NCBI GenBank assembly: GCA_022361455.1
Contig: JAKSAW010000114.1
Location: forward strand, 1-39,199
Direction of reading: 5' to 3'
Length of the DNA: 39,199 bases
From: Pseudomonadales bacterium
GTDB taxonomy: Bacteria > Pseudomonadota > Gammaproteobacteria > Pseudomonadales > Ketobacteraceae
In this document: one piece after another, positions 17,143 through 26,125 of the stretch
Numbering within the stretch: the stretch's first letter is position 1
How the letters are laid out: each line of letters starts with the position of its first letter
Program-made: the position numbers and the translations under genes
Notes under the pieces: generated by a model
Database searches by the model: none
The model's input: only the letters and a program-made list of their open reading frames with translations
Told to the model about the DNA's origin: nothing

Positions 17143-18255
17143 TTATTTCCTCGCTTCAATATAAGCCTTTTCAGAAATTTCCGTATAGGGAATGACGTCA
17201 TCACTAAATGCTTTAAAAGATTCATACACTTTTTTAGCAAACGCGTCTTTTGCAATGTTTTCTGCAATGACTTCGTCTGAAGCTTTCTTCAAGGCTTTAA
17301 GCACATCTTCGGGTAAATGCCTTACTTGAACACCATGCTTGCTCACCAATTCTTTCAAGGCTGCATTATTACGTGCGGTGTACTCATCCAGCATATCCTG
17401 ATTAACTGCACGAGCAGCGTAAGTCACTATCGCCTTTAAATCGTCTGGTAATTTGTTCCATTCGTCTTTATTAACAATAAACTCCAGCATGGCACCTGGT
17501 TCGTGCCAACCAGGGTAATAATAATATTTCGCTGCTTTATGTAAGCCAAAGGTTAAGTCATTATAAGGACCAACCCATTCAGTCGCATCGATCGAGCCTG
17601 TTTGCAGTGAAGTAAATAATTCACCGCCAGGTAAGGTTACAGGTATGCCACCTAAACGTTCTAGCACTTCACCTGCTAAGCCGGGAATACGCATTTTGAG
17701 ACCCTTTAAATCTTCAACGCTATTAATTTCTTTATTAAACCAACCGGCCATTTGCACACCTGTGCTACCGCCTGCAAATGGTACCAAGTTAAATTGCCCA
17801 TAGAGCTCTCGCCATAATTCTAAACCACCACCATAATGTAACCAGCCATTCATTTCCTGAGCATTTAAGCCAAAGGGAACGGCCGTAAAAAATTGTGAAG
17901 CAGGGGACTTACCTTTCCAATAGTATGCTGCGCCATGACCCATTTCTGCGGCACCGCGGGAAACCGCATCAAACACTTCCATCGCAGGTACTAATTCTTT
18001 AGCACCAAATACTTTTACCTGAAGACGCCCATTACTCATCTCGTTAACTGCTTTGGCAAAATTTTCCGGGGCCGAACCCAAACCAGGAAAATGTTTTGGC
18101 CAAGTAGTAACAAGCTTCCATTTAAACGTTTGTTGTTTTGCCTCTGCAGCGACATTGGGGGCAGCTTGTTCTTCGCTCGAGCAACCACTCAAAAAAACTA
18201 AACTAAAGTAGGAAAGCAACACTATCAAAGGATAGTGAAAATACCTTTTGCTCAT
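17143..18255 (-). CDS. TRAP transporter solute-binding lipoprotein (DctP/TakP-like)
   Basis: 370 aa. The N-terminus carries a lipoprotein signal: a hydrophobic run then FLSGC-SS, with the modified cysteine near residue 25, so the mature protein is lipid-anchored rather than free; serine at +2 would favour outer-membrane sorting by the usual rule. The body matches the TRAP binding family: FKWKLVTTWPKHFPGLGSAP, the conserved arginine region LKMRIPGLAGEVLERLGG, and TGSIDATEWVGPYND, which resembles the keto-acid-binding TakP branch. AAGGAG lies about 6-7 nt before the ATG. It lies 40 nt after uvrD on the same strand and converges on the thioesterase and dctQM genes. Confidence 0.92.
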   Translation of the reverse strand: MSKRYFHYPLIVLLSYFSLVFLSGCSSEEQAAPNVAAEAKQQTFKWKLVTTWPKHFPGLGSAPENFAKAVNEMSNGRLQVKVFGAKELVPAMEVFDAVSRGAAEMGHGAAYYWKGKSPASQFFTAVPFGLNAQEMNGWLHYGGGLELWRELYGQFNLVPFAGGSTGVQMAGWFNKEINSVEDLKGLKMRIPGLAGEVLERLGGIPVTLPGGELFTSLQTGSIDATEWVGPYNDLTFGLHKAAKYYYYPGWHEPGAMLEFIVNKDEWNKLPDDLKAIVTYAARAVNQDMLDEYTARNNAALKELVSKHGVQVRHLPEDVLKALKKASDEVIAENIAKDAFAKKVYESFKAFSDDVIPYTEISEKAYIEARK

Positions 18256-18295
18256 TATTAGCTCCTTTAAAAAGCAAATATTTTCTAATTAATTA

Positions 18296-20485
18296 TTAAA
18301 TAACTTCTAATTTCGCATATTGGGCGACTAAACGTTTCTCACCCACACCATCAAACATAACCTGAACTTGGGCATTGCCACCTTGCCCCTCAATTCGCAT
18401 CACTACGCCCTCACCAAACTTCTTATGCATGACGCGTTGACCAAGATTATAAGGCAGGCCACTACCGACCGAAGACCAAGTGGATTTTTTGGAAATCGGT
18501 TTCGCGTTAAATGATACCGGTCGAGTTACTGTGGTATTCAACCTCACTTCTTGAATACACTCTGCAGGCATTTCACGAATAAAACGCGACGGAGGATTCA
18601 TAGTTTCACTACCGAACATGCGTCGGCTTTCAGCATATGATACGTATAATTTCTTTTCGGCGCGGGTAATACCGACATAACATAAGCGGCGTTCCTCCTC
18701 CAAACGGCTTGGATCTTCGCAGCTTTGCTTCGCTGGGAACAATCCTTCTTCGACACCGCTTAAAAATACCACCGGAAATTCCAAACCTTTTGCCGCATGC
18801 AGTGTCATTAATTGAACCGCGTCCTGGTCTTGATCCGCCTGCGATTCACCAGCCTCAAGTGCAGCATGATCAAGAAAATCAAACAGGGTTACTGATTCTT
18901 CTTGATTCACTGCAAACTCGTTGCATGCCGATACTAGCTCCTGCAAGTTTTCGACGCGCGATTGTGCCTTCTCACCTTTTTCATTTTGATGAAATTCCAG
19001 CAAGCCAGAACGCTCAATCACAAACTCAGTTTGCTCATTCAAGCTTAACGATCGAGTATCCTGATCAAGCTGCTCTATCAAGCCCATAAACTGGCGAAGA
19101 TTATTACCAGCTCGCGCTGGCAATAACTTATGGGACAGCATATCCAAAGCCGTTTCCCACAAGGATTTCTTTTGCTCTCTCGCTAACTGGCGAATTTTAT
19201 CAACGGTTTTGTCACCTATACCACGGGTAGGCGTATTCACAACGCGTTCGAAGGCAGCATCATCATCTCGGTGACAAATAAGGCGTAAGTATGCCAGCGC
19301 ATTTTTTATTTCTAAGCGCTCGAAGAACTTATGCCCTCCATAGATTTTGTATGGTATAGCGGCTCGAATAAGCGCTTCTTCGAGCACACGAGACTGGGCA
19401 TTAGATCGATACAAGATCGCCATTTCGCTGCGCTGATAGTCTTCCTTAATGTAGCTTTCTATTCGCTCCACGATAAACCGGGCTTCGTCTACTTCGTTAA
19501 AGCCAGCATAAAGCGAGATTGGTTCCCCATCAGCACCTTCAGTCCAAAGGTTTTTCCCTAGGCGACCACCATTGTTGGCAATCACCCCGTTGGCAGCTTT
19601 TAATATATTGGCAGACGAGCGATAGTTTTGTTCCAAACGCACTACCTCGGCGCCACCAAAGTCTTCACTAAAGCGCTGAATGTTTTCGATACGAGCCCCA
19701 CGCCAACCATAGATAGACTGATCATCATCCCCAACGATGGTTACCGAGGTTTTGCCGCCTGATAGCACTCTTAGCCATGCATATTGAACTGCATTGGTAT
19801 CTTGAAATTCATCCACCAATAAATGCTTAAATCGCTGTTGATAGTGATCCAGCAAACGAGGGTTTTGCAGCCACAGTTCGTGGGATCGCAGCAACAGCTC
19901 AGCGAAATCAACCATACCACCACGATCACAGGTTTCCTGATACTGGCGATATACCTCTACCCAAACTTTTTCCAACGGATCGTTACGATGATCAATATGC
20001 TGCGCCCTTCGACCTTCATCTTTTTGCTGATTGATATACCACTGCAATTGCTTTGGCGGATATCGGGCTTCATCTAAATCCAACGAGCGGATAATCCGCT
20101 TGATAGCTCGCAACTGATCATCGGCATCAAGTATCTGAAAATTCTGCGGTAATCCCGCTTCTTGCCAGTGGGTCCTGAGTAATCGATGGGCAATACCATG
20201 AAAGGTACCCACCCACATGGCACCTAAGGGTCGATGTAACAGCGACTCAATTCTCTGACGCATCTCGGCGGCCGCTTTGTTTGTAAAAGTCACCGCTAGA
20301 ATATTATGAGGCGCTAATCCTTGGGACTCGATCATCCAAGCCATTCGATGAACTAAAACTCGAGTTTTTCCGGAGCCAGCTCCAGCTAGAACCAAAAGTC
20401 GTGGAGATTGCGAGCAAACAGCCTGCTGCTGCGCTGCGTTTAATTGTTGTATGAGCTTGTTCACAGGGTCGATTGTGTTATCCAA
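18296..20485 (-). CDS. uvrD: DNA helicase II, UvrD/PcrA type
   Basis: 729 aa SF1A 3'-5' helicase for nucleotide-excision and mismatch repair. Motifs in order: AGAGSGKT (about 34-41), TFTNKAAAEMRQRI, LLVDEFQDTN, GDDDQSIYGWRGA, QNYRSS, LMTLHAAKGLEFPVVF, and YVGITRAEKKLYVSYA. The C-terminus carries a VMHKKFGEGVVM SH3/Tudor-like segment that in UvrD family proteins contacts RNA polymerase. The start is a TTG at 20485 without a clear ribosome site; a GTG at 20464 (seven codons in) gives a start nearer the usual family N-terminus. The dctP-like gene follows. Confidence 0.96.
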   Translation of the reverse strand: MDNTIDPVNKLIQQLNAAQQQAVCSQSPRLLVLAGAGSGKTRVLVHRMAWMIESQGLAPHNILAVTFTNKAAAEMRQRIESLLHRPLGAMWVGTFHGIAHRLLRTHWQEAGLPQNFQILDADDQLRAIKRIIRSLDLDEARYPPKQLQWYINQQKDEGRRAQHIDHRNDPLEKVWVEVYRQYQETCDRGGMVDFAELLLRSHELWLQNPRLLDHYQQRFKHLLVDEFQDTNAVQYAWLRVLSGGKTSVTIVGDDDQSIYGWRGARIENIQRFSEDFGGAEVVRLEQNYRSSANILKAANGVIANNGGRLGKNLWTEGADGEPISLYAGFNEVDEARFIVERIESYIKEDYQRSEMAILYRSNAQSRVLEEALIRAAIPYKIYGGHKFFERLEIKNALAYLRLICHRDDDAAFERVVNTPTRGIGDKTVDKIRQLAREQKKSLWETALDMLSHKLLPARAGNNLRQFMGLIEQLDQDTRSLSLNEQTEFVIERSGLLEFHQNEKGEKAQSRVENLQELVSACNEFAVNQEESVTLFDFLDHAALEAGESQADQDQDAVQLMTLHAAKGLEFPVVFLSGVEEGLFPAKQSCEDPSRLEEERRLCYVGITRAEKKLYVSYAESRRMFGSETMNPPSRFIREMPAECIQEVRLNTTVTRPVSFNAKPISKKSTWSSVGSGLPYNLGQRVMHKKFGEGVVMRIEGQGGNAQVQVMFDGVGEKRLVAQYAKLEVI

Positions 20486-20593
20486 ATGGGGCGTTAAAGG
20501 GGAACATAGTTAATCTTAAGTATCAACTGTACCGCCTTGAAATGATTAGAATCTTCGATTTGTTGAGCTAGTCCAAAGTTTTTCCTAACAAAA

Positions 20594-20623
20594 TTACCAT
20601 TATTCAAAAAATCAGCCTATAGT
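20594..20623 (+). promoter_or_regulatory. Possible promoter of the DUF1302 gene
   Basis: TTACCA (20594-20599), 18 nt, TATAGT (20618-20623), about 130 nt before the chosen start, in the 266-nt gap between divergent uvrD and the DUF1302 gene. The -35 match is weak. Confidence 0.35.
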
Positions 20624-20751
20624 TTGTTTAAACTGCCGTGCACCGTTGCGCCTGAAATTTGGGAATAACGATCACAGCATCCCCTTCCAGCACTCGCAAT
20701 TCAATGCTCAGGGTAAAGAAAAACAATCATCAAAAACGGAGTTTTACTCTA

Positions 20752-22803
20752 ATGAGAAAACGAACCCACTTTAAGGTAAAGGCCTTAGCGGCAGCATTAG
20801 CCTCCGCAGCCGTAATCCCTATGTCGGGACATGCCTATGAAACACAAGTAGGCGAAATTAATGTGCAAATTGATACTACCCTGTCCGTAGGCTTCGGTTG
20901 GCGTGCATCGGATATTGATTATGAAGGGGTTGGTCGCGAAAACGCCATTGCCGCAGGGCAAGATGTTGACTTCAACGAGGATTCAGCAAAGGTGACTGGA
21001 GCGCATCTTCACGGCACGGGCAGCCAAGACAACAGTAATCTTCGCTATGAAAAAGGCGAAACATTTTCGGAAATAGTTAAGGGTAGTGTTGATATAGATC
21101 TTACCTATCAAGACTTCGGAGCCTTTATCCGGGGTAGATTCTGGTACGACAATCGACTGGAAAAAGGACATGGGGGCAACACGCTTCCTGAATATTACGC
21201 CACTGATGACGGCGGTAATCCTCTAGAACCAAATCCAAAATTGGGTCGAGGCGGTGAGATTCTCGATGCTTTTATATGGGGCGATTGGTATATCAATGAT
21301 ATGCCACTAAACATGCGACTGGGCAAGCAGGTAATCAGCTGGGGTGAGGGCGTATTCTTCCCAAATGGAATTAACACCATAAACCCCATAGACGTTAACG
21401 CTCTTTTAGCACCCGGCTCAGAGTTAAAAGAAGCTCTTATTCCGGTTAAGGCCTTCTACGCTTCTTTAGGTTTAAACGAAAATCTATCACTAGAGTTCTT
21501 CTATCAATTTGAGTGGGAAGAAACAAGGTTGCCCGGCTGCGGCACATTCTATAGCACCACAGACTTAGTTGGCTACCAAGGTTGCGACGATGGCTTCTAC
21601 TTACTAGGGGGAGATGCTGGATCAGACGTGGGTTTACTTGGGGGAGCAGCTTTCGTAGAAGCAGAGGACTTTCTTTTACCTCGAGATCCAGACGACATTG
21701 AGGGTGATGATGATGGGCAGTTTGGTTTTGCTGCCAGATATTTCATAGAAGATCTAGAAATGGAGGTCGCGGCCTACTACATCAGATATAATTCAAGACT
21801 ACCATTGTTGAGCGGTTACACTCCTTCTCTTCCAGAAGGGGACACAGCGTTTGACGTTAGATTTGGAACTCCAGATGCGGCACCAAACAACACTCTCTTT
21901 ACTCTGCCTTCGTCCATAACAGACCTGCAAGGCGCTTATAATCAACTAACAGGTCCCAACTTCCTCGGTGCTGCATTCTTGCTTCCTTATTCTAGATATG
22001 TAGTGGATTATCCTGACAAAATCGAGCTATTCGGTGTGAGTATGAATACCACTCTGGATTTTGGTCTACCGGGCGGAGCAACTTCTGTTTCTGCTGAATT
22101 AAGTATGAGAAAAAACCAGCCCTTCCAAATTGAGGATGGTGTCTTAGTAGCTGGTTTAGTCGGTTTCCCAAGCCAGCTTTGTGAAGACGCTCCGCAAGAG
22201 TACAACTGTTACTCAACGTTTGATGAAGACGAGTATGTTCCCGGATACATTAGGGAAGATTACTTCCAAGGTGAAATCGCCTTCATTCACTTTTTCGACC
22301 AAATCTTAGGTGCTAACCGCTGGACAACTATACTAGACATTGGCTTTAGCTACGCAGACATACCTAGCAAAAGCAAATTGCTGATGAATAGCAGCTACAA
22401 CGCCGCTCTAGCAACACCCTGGTTCCCTGAAACAGATTGGTTTGCAACTGACTTTTCGGACCAGGACGTTTCGGCCGGTCTAGGAATAGCATTCGAAGAC
22501 GAGTACTACCCCGACAAATCAGCCTGGGGCTACAAGCTCCGCTTCTCTGGCGAATACAACGACGTCTTCGCCGGTGTCAACTTCGTCCCAACCATCAGCT
22601 TTAGCCACGATGTATCGGGAACCACACCTAGCCCAATCACTAACTTCTTAGAAGATAGAATGTCGATTGGTCTTAGCGGCGAATTTGTTTACCAAAACAT
22701 GTACAGCGTCAAGCTCGGGTATACAGACTTCTTCGGAGCGGAGCCTTATAACCAGCTCGCCGATAGAGACTCCTATACCCTCAGCGCCAGCGTTTCATTT
22801 TAG
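20752..22803 (+). CDS. DUF1302 family outer-membrane protein
   Basis: 683 aa from the ATG at 20752, which has GGAG 10 nt upstream; an earlier in-frame ATG at 20659 would place 31 polar residues before the signal peptide. The signal peptide ends near SGHAYE (about residue 26). The body is strand-rich, with LGKQVISWGEGVFFPNGINT (about 182-201) and NPIDVNALLAPGSELKEALI as family blocks, and ends YTLSASVSF, a terminal phenylalanine typical of beta barrels. The predicted role is an outer-membrane channel or receptor for hydrophobic compounds. It pairs with the DUF1329 gene 17 nt downstream; DUF1302/DUF1329 pairs are common in pseudomonads and steroid or lipid users, but the substrate here is not known. 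Confidence 0.9.
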   Translation: MRKRTHFKVKALAAALASAAVIPMSGHAYETQVGEINVQIDTTLSVGFGWRASDIDYEGVGRENAIAAGQDVDFNEDSAKVTGAHLHGTGSQDNSNLRYEKGETFSEIVKGSVDIDLTYQDFGAFIRGRFWYDNRLEKGHGGNTLPEYYATDDGGNPLEPNPKLGRGGEILDAFIWGDWYINDMPLNMRLGKQVISWGEGVFFPNGINTINPIDVNALLAPGSELKEALIPVKAFYASLGLNENLSLEFFYQFEWEETRLPGCGTFYSTTDLVGYQGCDDGFYLLGGDAGSDVGLLGGAAFVEAEDFLLPRDPDDIEGDDDGQFGFAARYFIEDLEMEVAAYYIRYNSRLPLLSGYTPSLPEGDTAFDVRFGTPDAAPNNTLFTLPSSITDLQGAYNQLTGPNFLGAAFLLPYSRYVVDYPDKIELFGVSMNTTLDFGLPGGATSVSAELSMRKNQPFQIEDGVLVAGLVGFPSQLCEDAPQEYNCYSTFDEDEYVPGYIREDYFQGEIAFIHFFDQILGANRWTTILDIGFSYADIPSKSKLLMNSSYNAALATPWFPETDWFATDFSDQDVSAGLGIAFEDEYYPDKSAWGYKLRFSGEYNDVFAGVNFVPTISFSHDVSGTTPSPITNFLEDRMSIGLSGEFVYQNMYSVKLGYTDFFGAEPYNQLADRDSYTLSASVSF

Positions 22804-22820
22804 GTGGGGGGGATACGATA

Positions 22821-24203
22821 ATGACAATCAAGAAAAAATTGCTTAGCACCAAGATCCTAGCGGCTGGCTTTTTTGCAGCTTCACTAGCAGCCTCACCGGT
22901 AATCGCTAAGGTATCCGCAGAAAAAGCGGCTGAATTAGGGAAGAGCTTGACCAAAGTTGGGGCAGAGAAAGCAGGTAATGCCGACGGATCAATCCCAGCC
23001 TACGAAGGCGGGTTAACCCAAGCACCTGCTTGTTACACAGGAGGCACTTTCCTATGTAACCCATACCCTGATGACAAGCCTGTTTTCACCATTACAGCTG
23101 ATAACTATCAAGATCACAAAGACAAGTTGGCTAAGGGCCATATAGCAATGTTTGAACGCTATAAGACCTTTAGAATGCCAGTTTATCCAACTCGTCGTAG
23201 TGCTGCGATCCCTGATTTCGCGTTAGAGGAAACTGTCCAAAACGCCACATCTACTACCCTAGCAAAAGGTGGTAACGGCTTATTAGGCTTTAATTCCTGG
23301 GGCTACCCATTCCCTATTCCCAATGACGGCGTAGAAGTAGTTTGGAACCACATCGTTCGATATCGTGGTCAATCAGCACGTCGCTTGACGGGTCAGGCAA
23401 CTCCGCAGGCCAACGGTTCGTTTAACGTTGTACTCTTCATCGACGAGATCGCTTTCCGCCGCTCTCTGAAAGACTTGAAGAAAGGTGAGGATGAAAACGT
23501 CCTGTTCTACTTTAAACAGAAAGTTAAATCACCAGCTCGTTTGGCGGGTAACGTTCTACTAGTACACGAAACCATTGACCAAGTAAAAGAGCCACGGAAA
23601 GCCTGGATCTATAACGCTGGTCAACGTCGTGTACGTCGTGCCCCTCAGGTTGCTTATGACGGCCCTGGTACAGCGTCAGATGGTTTGCGTACCGCAGACA
23701 ACTTCGACATGTACAACGGTGCGCCAGATCGTTATGAGTGGAAGCTTGTTGGTAAGCGAGAGATGTACATTCCTTATAACTCCTTCAAGCTCGATGAGAA
23801 GGGCGTTAAATACAAGGACATCATCAAACCTGGCCACCTTAACCCAGACTTAACTCGCTACGAGCTACATCGAGTGTGGGTGGTTGAGGCCAAATTGAAG
23901 CAGGGTACTCGCCATATCTATGGTGCTAGAACCTTCTATATCGATGAGGATTCGTGGCAAGCAGGTATCATCGACCTATACGATGGCCGGGGCAACCTAT
24001 GGCGCGTACAGGAAGCTCACGAAATGCAGTACTATAATGCCATGGTACCTTGGTATGCGATGGAAACTGTATACGACATGCAAAACGGCCGTTATCTAGC
24101 TCTAGGCTTAGAGAACGAAGAGGATGATGGTGTGAATTTCGACTGGCAAACCAAGAAAATCCAGTGGAAACCACAAGCATTGCGTCGTGAGGGTCGTCGC
24201 TAA
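22821..24203 (+). CDS. DUF1329 family periplasmic or outer-membrane protein
   Basis: 460 aa. The signal peptide ends near SPVIA-K (about residue 29). The family's opening block follows: LGKSLTKVGAEKAGNADGSI then PAYEGG. Later features include GFNSWGYPFPIPNDGVEVVW, WIYNAGQRRVRRAPQVAYD, and IYGARTFYIDEDSWQAG, which resemble the lipoprotein-carrier (LolA/LolB-like) half-barrel fold. It probably acts with the DUF1302 protein in moving a hydrophobic ligand. The ribosome site lies in a run of seven G (22806-22812) between the two genes. A strong terminator follows the stop. Confidence 0.9.
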   Translation: MTIKKKLLSTKILAAGFFAASLAASPVIAKVSAEKAAELGKSLTKVGAEKAGNADGSIPAYEGGLTQAPACYTGGTFLCNPYPDDKPVFTITADNYQDHKDKLAKGHIAMFERYKTFRMPVYPTRRSAAIPDFALEETVQNATSTTLAKGGNGLLGFNSWGYPFPIPNDGVEVVWNHIVRYRGQSARRLTGQATPQANGSFNVVLFIDEIAFRRSLKDLKKGEDENVLFYFKQKVKSPARLAGNVLLVHETIDQVKEPRKAWIYNAGQRRVRRAPQVAYDGPGTASDGLRTADNFDMYNGAPDRYEWKLVGKREMYIPYNSFKLDEKGVKYKDIIKPGHLNPDLTRYELHRVWVVEAKLKQGTRHIYGARTFYIDEDSWQAGIIDLYDGRGNLWRVQEAHEMQYYNAMVPWYAMETVYDMQNGRYLALGLENEEDDGVNFDWQTKKIQWKPQALRREGRR

Positions 24204-24228
24204 GCTAATACAGTTAGCAGAAACCGTC

Positions 24229-24258
24229 GAAAAGGGGCTTTTAAGCCCCTTTTCTTTT
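24229..24258 (+). terminator. Rho-independent terminator after the DUF1329 gene
   Basis: GAAAAGGGGCTT (24229-24240), loop TT, AAGCCCCTTTTC (24243-24254), then TTTT. A 12-bp perfect stem 25 nt after the stop. Confidence 0.9.
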
Positions 24259-24315
24259 GTCTGAAGAAAAGTGGATAAACCACTCACACACAAAGAATAA
24301 ACAGGCCTGTACAGT

Positions 24316-24343
24316 TTGTAACAATGACTTATGGCACTATAAT
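24316..24343 (+). promoter_or_regulatory. Probable sigma-70 promoter of the coiled-coil gene
   Basis: TTGTAA (24316-24321), 16 nt, TATAAT (24338-24343). The predicted start near 24350 leaves a leader of about 205 nt. CTGTACA occurs just upstream (24307-24313) and just downstream (24344-24350), which could be operator half-sites. Confidence 0.6.
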
Positions 24344-24350
24344 CTGTACA

Positions 24351-24555
24351 ATAAATAGCCGAGACAGAACTACTTGAACTGTGTGAAGTAGATCACTATG
24401 CTCTACAAGTGCAAGCGTAGATATAAAACTATATAAATACATATAAAGTAGTTCTTCCCGAACGCATAAAAACAACAACAAATCTAAATGATTGTTATGA
24501 AGTGTTTAAGGTTTAACCGTTACCTTAAACAGCTGGTAACTAAAAAAATAAGACA
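24351..24555 (+). other. Long AT-rich leader before the coiled-coil gene
   Basis: No credible open frame is seen in this part of the 352-nt gap. It contains a 9-bp inverted repeat, GAACTACTT (24367-24375) and AAGTAGTTC (24446-24454), with a 70-nt loop that could fold the leader. No known riboswitch core was recognised and no strong ribosome site precedes the ATG at 24556. Confidence 0.4.
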
Positions 24556-26115
24556 ATGAATGTATTTTCCGATGATCGGCCGCTTAAGCGATGGATAGCA
24601 AGAGCCGCAGAAACTGTAGTTAGAGCCCTGGTGCTTATTGTTTTCCTGTGCGCTTCACAAGCCTATGCAAATTCCCAAGAACTCAATCGTGTGAAGACTG
24701 AAATCAATCAGTTAAGTAGATCTATTCAGCAAGATGAAAAAGCTATCAAGCAATTGGAGCGCATCATCTGGGGTCTGGATGCAAAAATTCTTGATGCTCA
24801 AAAACAGATCCGTAAAGAACGGGATGAGCAGCGAGCTGATTTTCACACCTTAAAGCGTGATGTGAAAAAGCAAGGATTTGATATCGAGCGAATTAACAAT
24901 TCAATTAGTTTAATTGATCAAGAAATTGAGTTAGTACAAAGAGACAGCCAACGCTCACAAGAGTATTTTAATACTCTTAATCCCATTAAACGCCAGTTTG
25001 AAGAAACCGCCCATCTTGAAAAATTAAGTAACAATCAAGATAAAGTAGAGGCGCTACTGTCTGACAAGCAAAGCTTAATCGAATCAAAAAATGCGGCTGA
25101 AGCGAAGCATAATCTTATGAATGAGAAGCTCAATATTGCTAAGTCCACTTTGGATGGCATTAATGTTGAGAATGATCCAAGGTTTACCAGCCTAATCAAT
25201 AAACGTGAAAGTAGTGGTTTTCAAATCACCAACATGCGAAAGCAGCTTAAGCAAAATAAAAACCGCGTTAGTTATCTTTCAAATAAGGCTGAAAAATTAA
25301 AGCAACAAGTCTCATTGGCTACAGCAAAAACTAAAGAACGAACCAAAGCTAAGCCTAAACCTGTTATTAAGAGAGAGGTTGTCGAAACAAGTATACCGGG
25401 TAAACGTCCCGCTATTGTTTTTGTAGTATCAGGCGAACAAGAAAAAAATATTGAAGACTCTCTAAAGCTGAAAGACTGGGTTGAATCCTACGGTGCTAGG
25501 TATATCCAAGCAAGATGGAATGGCTTCGAACAAGGTGCTGATAGCGACATTGGGGATACTCGTTTCATGCAGCAATTTGCGCAACAGCTTGAGCGCATTG
25601 ATGATCGCTCCAAGATTATTATTATCGGTCATGGTCGCGGCGGTGGTGCAGCAATAAAAGCTGCCACAGAGGTAGCATTTAATGCCAACCGAACCATCGA
25701 TTTTTTAGCAGTGCTGGATCCTATCGGTGAGCAAAATCTAAGAGCAAACATTGTCTACGATACTCCTGCCAGCTGCGCCACGCCAGTGAAGAACGATCAA
25801 GCCACAAACACTCAATACGTTAATTGTTTGCGAGAAGCGAAGAAGAGAATCATAACCGCTAACGTTAAACACTTTTACAATCGCTGGCAAAAAGATGGTC
25901 AAGGCCCTGCTGACTTTCAACGCCGTATAAAAGCTATCGATGAAAATGGTGAAGACGTAGATGCGCCAACGGCCACGGGACGATTCATCACCGCTAATTC
26001 TATTACGTCTGACCAAAAGAGAGTATTCTTTGGCAAAAAAGAAGATGCACATAAAGCACTGCTAAACGATGAAGCACGAAATCTTCCACGCTTATTAGTG
26101 AAGCATTTGAGATAG
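24556..26115 (+). CDS. Secreted coiled-coil protein with a serine-less alpha/beta-hydrolase-like domain
   Basis: 519 aa; not recognised as a named family. A signal peptide or anchor spans about 19-38 (ALVLIVFLCASQAYA). Residues about 40-255 are highly charged heptad-like coiled coil (QELNRVKTEINQLSRSIQQD and on). A lysine-rich linker leads to a globular domain (about 283-519) with the order of an alpha/beta hydrolase: strand PAIVFVVSG, strand ARYIQARWNG, SKIIIIGHGRGGGAAIKAA (the GxSxG elbow position, but Gly360 in place of Ser), strand DFLAVLDPIGE (possible acid position), and a histidine near the C-terminus. The missing serine suggests a binding or scaffold role. Ten nt separate it from the next secreted gene. 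Confidence 0.78.
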   Translation: MNVFSDDRPLKRWIARAAETVVRALVLIVFLCASQAYANSQELNRVKTEINQLSRSIQQDEKAIKQLERIIWGLDAKILDAQKQIRKERDEQRADFHTLKRDVKKQGFDIERINNSISLIDQEIELVQRDSQRSQEYFNTLNPIKRQFEETAHLEKLSNNQDKVEALLSDKQSLIESKNAAEAKHNLMNEKLNIAKSTLDGINVENDPRFTSLINKRESSGFQITNMRKQLKQNKNRVSYLSNKAEKLKQQVSLATAKTKERTKAKPKPVIKREVVETSIPGKRPAIVFVVSGEQEKNIEDSLKLKDWVESYGARYIQARWNGFEQGADSDIGDTRFMQQFAQQLERIDDRSKIIIIGHGRGGGAAIKAATEVAFNANRTIDFLAVLDPIGEQNLRANIVYDTPASCATPVKNDQATNTQYVNCLREAKKRIITANVKHFYNRWQKDGQGPADFQRRIKAIDENGEDVDAPTATGRFITANSITSDQKRVFFGKKEDAHKALLNDEARNLPRLLVKHLR

Positions 26116-26125
26116 GGGAAGCATA

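Noticed and set aside
24301..24350. CTGTACAG as an SOS (LexA) box
   Set aside because: The LexA site of gammaproteobacteria is CTGT-N8-ACAG; here the half-sites abut with no spacer.
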